This document shows, piece after piece, positions 40,013 to 48,677 of a stretch of DNA of 64,000 bases (the first letter of the stretch is position 1; each line of letters starts with the position of its first letter). Origin of the DNA: Clostridia bacterium UC5.1-2E3 (GTDB lineage Bacteria > Bacillota > Clostridia > Lachnospirales > Lachnospiraceae); NCBI GenBank assembly GCA_001304875.1, contig BBZO01000002.1, forward strand, positions 155,661 to 219,660. The letters are read 5' to 3'. A model generated the notes under the pieces. That model saw only the letters and a program-made list of their open reading frames with translations. It did no database searches and was not told the DNA's origin. The position numbers and the translations under genes were made by a program.

Positions 40013-41693
40013 ATGATGAAGACGGTTGACGCTGTGACGCTTAAGCAGGCGTTTCTGAACGGAGCCAGGAATCTTGAAGTGAAAAAGGAGTGGATCAACG
40101 AGCTGAACGTGTTCCCTGTGCCGGACGGCGACACGGGAACCAACATGACCATGACCATCATGCCGCCGCCCGCGAGGTGGCCGCCGTGGAGGAGCCCACC
40201 ATGGAAAGTCTTGCCAGGGCCATCTCGTCCGGCTCCTGCGGGGCGCGCGGGGAAATTCCGGCGTGATTCTGTCCCAGCTGTTCCGGGGCTTTACGAAGGA
40301 GATCAAGACCGTGGAGGAGATCAACACCGTGACGCTGGCCAACGCTGCGGTGAGGGCCACAGAGACCGCCTACAAGGCAGTCATGAAGCCGAAGGAGGGG
40401 ACGATCCTCACGGTGGCCAAGGGAATGTCCGACAAGGCCGTGGAGCTGGTGAGCCAGACCGAGGACATCGTGGAGTTCTGCCGGGCAGTCATCGAGTACG
40501 GGGACTACGTGCTGAGCCAGACGCCGGAGATGCTGCCGGTCTTAAAGCAGGCCGGCGTGGTGGACTCCGGCGGCCAGGGACTGATGCAGGTGGTGAAGGG
40601 GGCCTTCGAGGGGCTTCTGGGAAATGAGATCCAGGCGGATGTGGAGATCCCCGCCGCCGCGCCGTCTGTCCGGACCGCGGACAGGCCGGGCACACCGGCT
40701 GCCGCCGATATCCGGTACGGCTACTGCACGGAGTTTATCATCAATGTGGAGAAGAACTACGACGACGCGGAGGAGCTTCACTTCAAGGCGTATCTGGAGT
40801 CCATCGGCGACTCCATCGTGGTGGTCTCCGACGACGGCGTGGTGAAGGTCCACGTGCACACCAACGATCCCGGACTGGCGATCCAGAAGGCGCTGACCTA
40901 CGGCTCCCTGTCCCGGATGAAGATCGACAACATGCGGGAGGAGCACGAGGAACGGCTGATTAAGGACGCCGGGCGGATTGCGGCAGAGCAGAAGGCCGCG
41001 GGACAGAAGAAGGCAGAGAGCAGAGAGCCCGGAAAAGAGTACGGATTCATCGCTGTCTCCGTGGGCGACGGCCTGGGCGAGATTTTTAAGGGCCTGGGAG
41101 CCGACTGCCTGATCGAGGGCGGCCAGACCATGAACCCCAGCACCGAGGACATGTTAAACGCCATCGAGCAGGTGAACGCGGAGCACGTGTTCATTCTGCC
41201 GAACAATAAGAACATCATCCTGGCGGCGGAGCAGGCGAAGGCGCTGGTGAAGGACAAGGAGATCATCGTGGTTCCGTCTAAGACCGTGCCCCAGGGCATC
41301 GCGGCGCTCATAAGCTTTGTGCCCGACGTGTCCGCCCAGGAGAATCTGGAGGCCATGACGGAGGAGATGGGGCGCGTGAGAACCGGGCAGGTGACCTACG
41401 CGGTGCGCAGCACCGTCATCGACGGCATGGAGATCCACGAGGGCGATATCATGGCGCTGGGGGATTCCGGGATCCTGGCGGTGGGAAAGACGGTTCCGGC
41501 TGCGGCCATGGACGCCGTGCGGGCCATCGTGGACGGGGAGACGGAGCTTATCAGCGTCTACTACGGAAGCGATGTCAGCGAGGAGGACGCGAATGCCCTT
41601 CTTGCGGAAATAAAGGATGAGTTTGCCGGCTGCGAGATCGATCTGCAGTACGGCGGGCAGCCCATCTACTATTATCTTATCTCTGCGGAGTAA
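40013..41693 (+). CDS. fakA: Fatty acid kinase subunit FakA (DAK2-domain protein)
   Basis: ATP-binding catalytic subunit that phosphorylates FakB-bound fatty acids for lipid synthesis. The N-terminal DhaL-like domain has NELNVFPVPDGDTGTNMTMT, with metal-binding aspartates, and GARGNSGVILSQLFRGF. The middle and C-terminal parts (YGYCTEFIINVEKNYDDAEE, VHVHTNDPGLAIQKALTYGS) match the family. Frame breaks near 40163 and 40237 fit lost C/G bases; together they hide the segment SAAREVAAVEEPTMESLARA. Corrected length about 560 residues. The next gene, recG, starts 3 bp downstream. Confidence 0.93.
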
Positions 41694-41696
41694 ACG

Positions 41697-43748
41697 ATGA
41701 ACGACAAATCGATTCTGACCATAAAGGGAGTGGGGAGAAGACGGCGGCGCTTTTTATGCGGCTGGACATTCACACGGTGGATGATCTTCTCCACTACTAT
41801 CCCAGGGCCTACAACCACTTTGAGGAGCCGGTTCCGTGCGGGAGCTTATGCCGGACACGGTGGCGGCCTGCGCCGGCATGCTGGAGAAGACTCCCGGCCT
41901 GGCGCGTTTTAAACATATGCAGGTGGTGACAGCGGCGCTTCGGGATGATTCCGGCGCCGTTTCCCTCACCTGGTACAATATGCCTTACTTAAAAACTACG
42001 CTGAAACCGGGCGTTCCCTACATCTTCCGGGGGCGCGTGGTGCGAAAGCGCGGACGCCTCACCATGGAGCAGCCGGAGGTCTACAGCCCGGCAGATTACG
42101 GAAAACTTCTGACGGCCCTGCATCCGGTGTACGGGCAGACGAAGGGGCTGGGGGAACAAGGCCATCGAGAAGGCGGTCACCCAGGCGCTTATGGACCGTC
42201 AGCTGGAGAGAGACTATCTGCCCGAGTCCATCCGCACCCGCTATCAGCTGGCGGAGTACAACTATGCGCTGGAGCACATCCATTTTCCCGAGGACGAAAA
42301 GGAGCTTCTGTTCGCGCGAAAGCGGCTGGTATTCGACGAGTTTTTCCTGTTCCTGCTGGCCGTGCGGCGGATGAAGGAGAAGCGGGAGGACAGGGAAAGC
42401 GCATACGTCATGGACCGGTGCGGCGAGGCAAAGCGGCTGCTTCACAGCCTTCCCTACCGGCTCACCGGCGCGCAGCTGCGGGCGCTTAAGGAGGTCTATG
42501 GAGATCTGGCGGGCCGGAAGATCATGAACCGGCTGATTCAAGGCGACGTGGCTCGGGAAAAACCATCATCGCCGTGCTGGCGCTCCTGCGCGCCGCGGAG
42601 AACGGTTTCCAGGGAGCTTTAATGGTGCCGACGGAGGTGCTGGCGAGACAGCATTTCGAGTCCATCATCCAGATGTTTGAGGAATACGGAATCGGGGCGC
42701 GGGCGATTTTGCTGACCGGTTCCATGACCCAGAAGGAAAAACGCCTGGCCTACGAGGCCATCGAGAGCCACCGGGCCGACATCATCGTGGGAACCCACGC
42801 GCTGATCCAGGAAAAGGTGGTCTACGACAAGCTGGCACTGGTGATCACCGACGAGCAGCACCGGTTCGGTGTCGGCCAGCGGCAGATGCTGGGAAGCAAG
42901 GGGGAGGAGCCCCACGTGCTGGTGATGAGCGCCACGCCCATTCCCAGGACGCTGGCCATCATTCTCTACGGTGATCTGGACATCTCGGTTATCGACGAGC
43001 TGCCCGCCAACCGCCTGCCCATCAAAAACTGTGTGGTGGGCACCGGCTACCGGGAGAATGCATACAAATTCATCGCGAAGGAGGTGGCCGCCGGCCGCCA
43101 GGCCTACGTGATCTGTCCCATGGTGGAAGCCAGCGAGATGATCGAGGGTGAGAACGTCATCGACTATACGGAGACGCTCCGCCGGAATTTGCCGCCGTCC
43201 ATCTGTGTGGAGTATCTGCACGGCAAGATGAAGCCGAAGGAGAAGAACGCTCTCATGGAGCGCTTCGCTGCCGGGGAAATCCAGGTTCTCGTGTCCACCA
43301 CGGTGATCGAGGTGGGCATCAACGTTCCCAACGCCACGGTGATGATGATTGAGAACGCCGAGCGCTTCGGCCTGGCCCAGCTCCATCAGCTCCGGGGCCG
43401 CGTGGGGCGCGGCGGGCATCAGTCCTACTGCATCATGGTCAGCGGAAACGACCGCCCGGAGACCATGGAGCGGCTGGACATCTTAAACCGCTCCAACGAC
43501 GGCTTCTACATCGCGTCGGAGGATTTGAAGCTTCGCGGGCCGGGGGATATCTTCGGCGTGCGCCAGAGCGGGGACATGGAGTTCAAGCTGGCCGATATTT
43601 TCACGGACGCGGCGGTGCTCAAGTCCGCGTCGGAGGAGGCCGACCGGCTTCTCGCGGACGATCCGGAGCTCTCGCGGGAGGAAACAGGGAGCTTAAGAGC
43701 CGGCTGGACGCCTACCTGGAGAAGAGCTATGGAAAAATTATGCTGTAG
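41697..43748 (+). CDS. recG: ATP-dependent DNA helicase RecG, five frame breaks
   Basis: Remodels stalled forks and Holliday junctions. N-terminal wedge/OB domain (TVDDLLHYYPRAYNHFEEP, VYIFRGRV-like stretch), helicase core with GDVGSGKT (after correction), ITDEQHRFGVGQR as Walker B, MSATPIPRTLAI, STTVIEVGINVPNATVM and QLRGRVGRGGHQSYC. Frame breaks near 41736 and 41849 (lost bases), 42153 (extra G in GGGGG), 42551 (GTGGGCTCG read as GTGGCTCG, which destroys Walker A) and 43688 (lost A). Corrected length about 684 residues. Essential-type conservation of all motifs argues that the breaks are errors. Confidence 0.94.
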
Positions 43749-43760
43749 GAGGGATACGAT

Positions 43761-43999
43761 ATGAAGCAGTTTCTGACATGTTATCTGGTCTGCCTGGTTG
43801 GTCTTGTCATATTTACTTTTTTCGGCGGGCTGAATCTGCTCTTTTTTCCAATGCGTGGGCTTCCATCGCGTTTTACGCGCTGGTGCTGGCTGTGATCCTT
43901 CATCTGGTCATGAGCTATGAGGAGCGGCTGGAGAAGCTGGAGAAACGGGTGAAGGAGCTGGAGAGCGCGGGGGCGGAAGAAGACGAGCAGTTGAAATGA
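43761..43999 (+). CDS. Small membrane protein with C-terminal coiled coil
   Basis: About 80 residues. Two hydrophobic helices (MKQFLTCYLVCLVGLVIFTF and ASIAFYALVLAVILHLVMSY), then a charged heptad segment EERLEKLEKRVKELESAGAE. The frame breaks near 43848 by a lost T in the TTTTTT run. Start follows GGAGGG. No named family recognised. It lies 12 bp after recG. A weak ACCTGCT/AGCAGGT hairpin follows at about 44010-44036. Confidence 0.6.
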
Positions 44000-44073
44000 T
44001 CGGAAACTACCTGCTGCAGAAAAGACAGAAGCAGGTTATAGAAGAAAATCTTTTTTAGAGAAGGAGTAACACT

Positions 44074-44555
44074 ATGCTGCGTCTACGCCCCTACAAAAAA
44101 ACTGACGGAACAACCCTGGCGTCCTGGGTCCGCGATGCGCGCACCGTGGACATGTGGAAGCGCGGCGGTTCACCTATCCGCTGACCGGCGATCAGCTGGA
44201 ACGCTACTATGAAGATTTCGACCGGGACGAGAATGCCTGGATTTTCACCGCACTGGATGAGGAGGGGAAGATGGCGGGGCATTTCTGCATGAGGCTGGCG
44301 GACTATGGGAAGAACAGCGTCCGTCTCGGCTACATCATCGTGGACCCGGAAATCAAGGGAAAAGGTTATGGCCGTCAGATGCTCTCTCAGGCGTTATGCT
44401 ATGCGTTTCAGATTCTGGGGATGCAGACGGTGACGCTGGGCGTCTATTCCGACAACGCGGCGGCCAGGAGATGCTATGAGAGTCTTGGATTCAAGGAGAC
44501 GGGCCGGACGCCGGAGGACGGACGGGAATACATAGAGATGGAAGCGGAGGCATAG
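44074..44555 (+). CDS. GNAT family N-acetyltransferase
   Basis: About 161 residues. N-terminal MLRLRPYKKTDGTTLASWVR; after a break near 44162 (one base missing in GTGGAAGCGCGG) it continues RRFTYPLTGDQLERYYEDFD. The acetyl-CoA binding motif is IIVDPEIKGKGYGRQMLSQA (motif A, with Q/R-x2-G-x-G/A), followed by VTLGVYSDNAAARRCYESLG (motif B). Substrate unknown. AAGGAG precedes the start. It is the last gene before the accessory island. Confidence 0.85.
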
Positions 44556-44642
44556 CGTCGGGAGCCTGATCCGCGCGAGGTATGAAGAACTGCCGACGCC
44601 GAAACCGAAGAAATAAAAGAGCTGGGTAATTTGTGAGGCAAC

Positions 44643-44692
44643 AAAAAAGGACATGGAGCAGGTAAAAAGTCACCTGTTCCGTGTTCTTTTTC
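44643..44692 (+). terminator. Terminator at the left edge of the accessory island
   Basis: AAAAAGGACATGGAGCAGGT pairs with ACCTGTTCCGTGTTCTTTTT with three G-U wobbles around an 8 base loop, then a T-tract. It isolates the recombinase gene from the acetyltransferase gene. A TATAAT box (44704-44709) follows at once, with no good -35, and could serve the recombinase. Confidence 0.7.
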
Positions 44693-44752
44693 GTTTTGGC
44701 CGGTATAATGGTGAGGCGTCGTCACGATGCCGTATGATGTAAAAATGGAGGA

Positions 44753-45367
44753 ATGCGTTTGTCAAATACTTACGGATATATCCGCGTCAGCACGCGGGAA
44801 CAGAACGAGGGCAGGCAGCTTATTGCCCTGCATGAGGCAGGAGTGCCCAAGAAGAATATTTATATGGATAAGCAGAGCGGCAAGGATTTTGAGCGCCCTC
44901 AATACAGGCGGCTCCTGCGGAAACTGAAAAAAGACGACCTGCTCTACGTTAGGAGCATCGACCGTCTTGGAAGAAACTATGAGGAAATACTGGAGCAGTG
45001 GCGGATTATCACCAAGGAAAAGGATGTGGACATTGTTGTGCTGGACATGCCCCTGCTGGATACCCGGAGAGGCAAAGATCTGATGGGGACATTCCTGGCC
45101 GACATCGTTTTGCAGGTGCTCTCCTTTGTGGCGGAGAATGAGAGAACGAATATCCGCCAGCGCCAGGCGGAGGGGATTGCGGCAGCAAAGGGAAAGGGAA
45201 TACGGTTTGGAAGACCGCCCAGACCGCTTCCGGAGAACTATCACGATGCCTACCGGCGGTGGAAAGCCGGGAAGATCACGGGGACTGCGGCGGCACAGGA
45301 GTGTGGTCTGCCGCTGTCAACTTTTCGTGATAAAGCAAGGAGTTACGAAAATGCCTCTCATCCATAA
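44753..45367 (+). CDS. Small serine recombinase (resolvase/invertase family), probable DNA invertase of the adjacent inverton
   Basis: A 204-residue site-specific recombinase. Catalytic domain: YGYIRVSTREQNEGRQLIAL with the nucleophilic Ser in RVSTREQ, KQSGKDFERPQYRRLL, and VRSIDRLGRNYEEILEQW with the conserved Arg residues. A long helix ERTNIRQRQAEGIAAAKGKG follows, then a C-terminal helix-turn-helix (KITGTAAAQECGLPLSTFRD). This is the Hin/Gin/Tn3-resolvase layout without the large C-terminal domain of phage integrases. The start follows GGAGG. Frame intact. Its stop lies 11 bp before an inverted repeat that encloses a promoter-like segment, which points to an invertase rather than a resolvase. 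Confidence 0.9.
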   Translation: MRLSNTYGYIRVSTREQNEGRQLIALHEAGVPKKNIYMDKQSGKDFERPQYRRLLRKLKKDDLLYVRSIDRLGRNYEEILEQWRIITKEKDVDIVVLDMPLLDTRRGKDLMGTFLADIVLQVLSFVAENERTNIRQRQAEGIAAAKGKGIRFGRPPRPLPENYHDAYRRWKAGKITGTAAAQECGLPLSTFRDKARSYENASHP

Positions 45368-45378
45368 GTCTCCCGATT

Positions 45379-45400
45379 TGCGGGAATGTGTACTTTTCCG
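45379..45400 (+). repeat. Left inverted repeat of the invertible segment
   Basis: The 22 bp from TGCG to TTTTCCG includes an 18 bp stretch, GGAATGTGTACTTTTCCG (45383-45400), that recurs perfectly in inverse orientation at 45520-45537; the full 22 bp has one mismatch. The site has its own imperfect dyad (CGATTT...AAATCG flanks), as expected for a recombinase dimer site. Confidence 0.9.
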
Positions 45401-45404
45401 TAAA

Positions 45405-45432
45405 TCGATACGCACAACTCAGTATTTATAAT
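45405..45432 (+). promoter_or_regulatory. Promoter-like sequence inside the invertible segment
   Basis: A perfect -10 TATAAT (45427-45432) with a weak -35 TCGATA (45405-45410, 4 of 6 matches, 16 bp spacer). It points right, toward the cassette, and would place the right repeat in the 5' untranslated region. On inversion it would point back into the recombinase gene. Confidence 0.55.
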
Positions 45433-45519
45433 GCTACCACAAATCAGAGCGGCTTGCAACACTGTTTTCGAGAGATTTTGCACGATTCGGCGAACGGAAA
45501 TCCATGCCGGTAATGCCTG

Positions 45520-45541
45520 CGGAAAAGTACACATTCCTGCA
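45520..45541 (-). repeat. Right inverted repeat of the invertible segment
   Basis: CGGAAAAGTACACATTCC (45520-45537) is the exact reverse complement of 45383-45400. Flanking shorter dyads ATCCATGC/GCATGGAT (45500-45507, 45539-45546) and CCTGCG/CGCAGG add local symmetry around this site. Confidence 0.9.
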
Positions 45542-45611
45542 TGGATTCGCAGGAGGGATGTGCTTTATACGGAAATTTCAGATTGCTTTTTGGAAAGAGG
45601 TGGCTGGTGGA

Positions 45612-46378
45612 ATGGCTTTTCTAAAAAACCTGTTTGGAGGCAGATCCATATCCGATGCGGAGCAGGCCCGTCGTCAGGGAACAAGATATATTTCTGCAAA
45701 ATCCGTTGCAGAAATGTCGGAGGAAGAAAAGCGGGAATATTGGCGGCACTCCCGTGAACTGCCGGATATGGAGGAACGGATGCGCCGCATGACAGAGTTG
45801 GCGGACGCCGGCTTTATCTCCGCCTATACGACGATTTTCGATACACTTTTTGCCCGTGCGGAAACAGCAAACAGCAAGGTGCCGCTGGAGCAGCTGGAAT
45901 ACTGGGCCGGACGCGCCGCAAAGGCCGGGCATATTAATGGTCATTTCTATCTCGGCCTTGTATACGAAACGCCGGAGTACCTGCAAAGAGATTATGAAAC
46001 CTACATGGCAAAATCTCTGCAGGAATACCTGCTGGCGATGGAGATGGAGAATGAAAACGCGCCTCAGAGGCTGGAGAGACTCTGGAACCATGAATTTACC
46101 AGCTCGCAGTACAGTGCGGAGGAAAGCAGGCAGGCGCAGGCTTTTTTCGCGAACAGATGAAAGCCTGGCTGGAACCGGAGTTAAAGCGTCTGCGGGAGCA
46201 GGATGACGAAGAAGCCTGCTGTGCATTCGGCCAGATGTATCTTTACGGCATCCTGTATGAGCAGGATCTCGCAAAAGCCCGTCATTATTTTAAACGGCTG
46301 GCAGATGCGGGGAGAGAATTTGGAACTCGTATGCTCGCCAATCCTTTGTTTGATGAGGAAGACGAGGACGAAGAATAA
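45612..46378 (+). CDS. Unknown protein with Sel1/TPR-like repeats, first gene of the phase-variable cassette
   Basis: About 255 residues, rich in helix. Begins MAFLKNLFGGRSISDAEQAR. Repeats resembling Sel1 units are YWAGRAAKAGHINGHFYLGL and ALYGILYE-type sequence AFGQMYLYGILYEQDLAKAR followed by HYFKRLADAGREFG. Tail is very acidic (DEEDEDEE). No signal peptide or membrane segment. The frame breaks near 46145 (one base lost before CTTTTTTCGCG). ATG 45612 was chosen for its AGAGGTGG site; the frame is open further upstream to ATG 45504, through the right inverted repeat. Sel1 proteins often mediate protein-protein contacts; the function here is unknown. Confidence 0.65.
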
Positions 46379-46400
46379 TAAAGAAAAAGGAGACTTTACA

Positions 46401-47379
46401 ATGGGATTATTTTCAAAAGAACCCGCAGAAAAGAAGGCGTATGACAAAGCGCTGATCGCCATGCTGTCCAAGCCGAACGCGAAGACCATGGCCGCGATGG
46501 AGGATGCTTCGGCCAAATGGCTGGCGGCTGGCAGGGATACCTTTTATTGGCCTTTGCTACGATCTGGCAAGCTGCAAGATGCCCTTTGATCCGGGCAGGG
46601 CCGATCTCTATCATCAGAAAGCGAAGGAGGCAGGCAGGAAAGCGGGCTGCGGCTGGATCGAGAGTTTCTATGCAACCTTTGAGGAATCGGCAGGAAATTT
46701 CCGGACCGAGGAAGATTACTTCCCGCGCGTGGAGTATATACGCAAAACAGGCGCGGCAATGCTGCAGTGGCATGAGGTGGGGAAAAACAATATCCTTCCG
46801 GAGAAATCATCCAAGGACGATGTGGATTTCTGGTACCCGCTGTTTATGGGAATCGATACAGGTTCAAGCGGATTGTTCAAAAAGCCGACAGAGGAGCAGT
46901 CAGATTGTATGATACAAGAATCCTGTTTTTCTGATTATGCGACCGCCTGCCTTTGCTACAGAAGCGCAATGCAGAACGATCTCATTAAACGGGGCGATTC
47001 AATTATTGAAGATGCGAAAAAGCTTGCTTCTGAGAAGACGGATATGTATTATATGTCTACCAAAGACACCAGCGCTTTTGTCCTCGGGTATGTGAATCTG
47101 ATTGGCGGCGGGCCGTTTGTCGATGTCCTTCCCGACCCTTCCCGCAGAACGGGTTGGAAGTGGATCTGGCTGTCCGCGCATTCGGGCTGTATGTCCGCGC
47201 TCCATTTTCTGGCGGATTTATTCAACAGCGATATGGGAAAGGAAATCCGGGCAGCCGGCGCGGACTTTTATTCCATGGATGAAGAAAAGGTTCTCCCGCA
47301 GCTGCTGCAGCTGCTGGAATTAAGCTACGGCAGGAATGACGCAGGCGCAATGCGGCGGATCCAGGAACTTAAACCATGA
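46401..47379 (+). CDS. Unknown soluble protein, second cassette gene
   Basis: About 326 residues. Begins MGLFSKEPAEKKAYDKALIA, much like the start of the first cassette protein (short MxxFxK motif then charged helices). Contains GRADLYHQKAKEAGRKAGCG, a Sel1/TPR-like helix pair, then GKNNILPEKSSKDDVDFWYP and the GYVNLIGGGPFVDVLPD segment. C-terminal helices EEKVLPQLLQLLELSYGRND. No family recognised. A frame shift near 46543 fits one extra T in ACCTTTTATTGG. Start follows AAAAAGGAG, 22 bp after the first cassette gene; stop overlaps the next gene by ATGA. Confidence 0.65.
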
Positions 47380-48631
47380 CGGAAGGTAAGGACAGGCTGA
47401 AAGATGCGGCTCTGGCCCTGGCGGTGACCGAATTGCGGGGGCGGCTTCTGCACCGGCGTTTCCAGCTGTCGCCTGCACCGGGACAGCTGGAAGCACTGCA
47501 GGCGCTGCAGCAGAAGCATGAGGCGCAGCGCAGGGCATTGAACGATATACGCAGGAGTATTCCCGAATGTGAAGGAAAAGCATATTGGTGGGACATCGAC
47601 TACAAGGCGGAAAAACTGCCTGTGCCTTTTGCGGACTGCCTGTCTATGCCGCAGGGGATTTATTCGGAGCAGGATGATTTTGAAGATCATTCCGGAGGCT
47701 TTCTGACACGCGCCGGGCGCTCCATCACCGTCATGGATGCACTGCGGCAGTATTTTTCCATGTCAGATTACATTGTACTGCACGCGGACCGGAAGCGGAT
47801 GAAGGCGAACCTCAACGCGCCGCTGTCCATGCGGGCAATCCTTTGCTGCGAAGAAAGTGCTGCCGCACCGGGAAAGGACGGCGCAAATCATCGTCCCATG
47901 CCGCAGGAGACAGATAAATCCTATGAATATCGCCGCCTGCAGCGGGAAGCGGCTGCCATTTCGGAGCATCTGTCGGAACAGATCGCCGCTTTTGACAGGC
48001 GGAATGATTCACTGGAACGGCTTTTGAATGCGGCGGCAAACAGGGGGCCGTTTACCGACCAGGAGAGCTGGCTCATGGGAATGACGGACGATGATGACTA
48101 TTACACGACGGCACTCTACCGGGAATACCGGCAGAACGAAATGAAGGAAAAAGCCCGCGACGAAATTTCCCGGCTGGAATATCAGATGCAGCAGATGCGA
48201 AAACAGGCGGCAAGAGCGCAGGAGGACAGACAGCACTATGAACTGAACCGCTCGTTGGCGAGACAGCGGGAAGGATTTATATTGAAGCTGATTCGGTGCG
48301 GGTATGTCTTTTACCTGCAGCAGCAGTTCGTTGGCCTTGTCGTCATCGCCCGCCCGGAAATGCTCTTCCATTTACGCCACCGGGGAACTCTGTCCCCTTA
48401 CGACATATACGGCCCAGCGCTTGAAGCAAAGACATCCGGATATGTGATGCCGGACCATTGCCTCTTATGGACTTTATTCTGCAGAAATATGGCGTAGGCT
48501 TAAAGCCGTACTCCGTGCTGGCCTCCCGTCCGAAAAACGCATCGGACGAGTTCTGGCGCTGCTGGGCAGAAAAACGATTTGCATTTTTTGCAGAAGAAAA
48601 AATGGAGGGTGTCCCAAAAGTCATGAAATGA
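47376..48631 (+). CDS. Unknown coiled-coil protein, third cassette gene
   Basis: About 418 residues. MTEGKDRLKDAALALAVTEL starts inside the stop of the preceding gene (ATGA), so translation is coupled. An N-terminal helical hairpin (QLEALQALQQKHEAQRRALN), a middle region with YWWDIDYKAEKLPVPFADCL, and a coiled coil from about residue 190 to 310 (EYRRLQREAAAISEHLSEQI, ISRLEYQMQQMRKQAARAQE). The frame breaks near 48461 (TGCCCTC read as TGCCTC); correction gives PLMDFILQKYGVGLKPYSVL and a C-terminus that ends inside the terminator stem. No family recognised; the C-terminal 100 residues are uncertain. Confidence 0.6.
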
Positions 48632-48652
48632 CTTGAGGGGACACCCTCTTTT
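48605..48652 (+). terminator. Strong terminator closing the cassette
   Basis: GAGGGTGTCCC and GGGACACCCTC form an 11 bp outer helix; AAGTCAT/ATGACTT forms an inner one; TTTT follows. It overlaps the last codons of the third cassette gene and stands between the cassette and the convergent prs gene. Confidence 0.85.
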
Positions 48653-48677
48653 CGTATTTCTATATTCTTCCCCAGAC

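Larger units (their letters stand above)
45379..45541. other. Putative invertible promoter element (inverton)
   Basis: Two 22 bp inverted repeats bracket 119 bp (45401-45519). The segment has no complete gene. In the present orientation it carries a TATAAT box facing the three-gene operon; on the other strand it carries TTGCAA-17-TAGCAT. The site adjoins a serine recombinase gene, the standard layout of a DNA-inversion switch. The A/T-rich centre and lack of coding signal between repeats support a regulatory role. That inversion really happens is inferred. Confidence 0.75.

Noticed and set aside
44753..45367. The recombinase as part of a transposon or prophage
   Set aside because: No transposase, terminal inverted repeats of an element, phage genes or target-site duplication were seen, while a recombinase site pair lies directly next to it.
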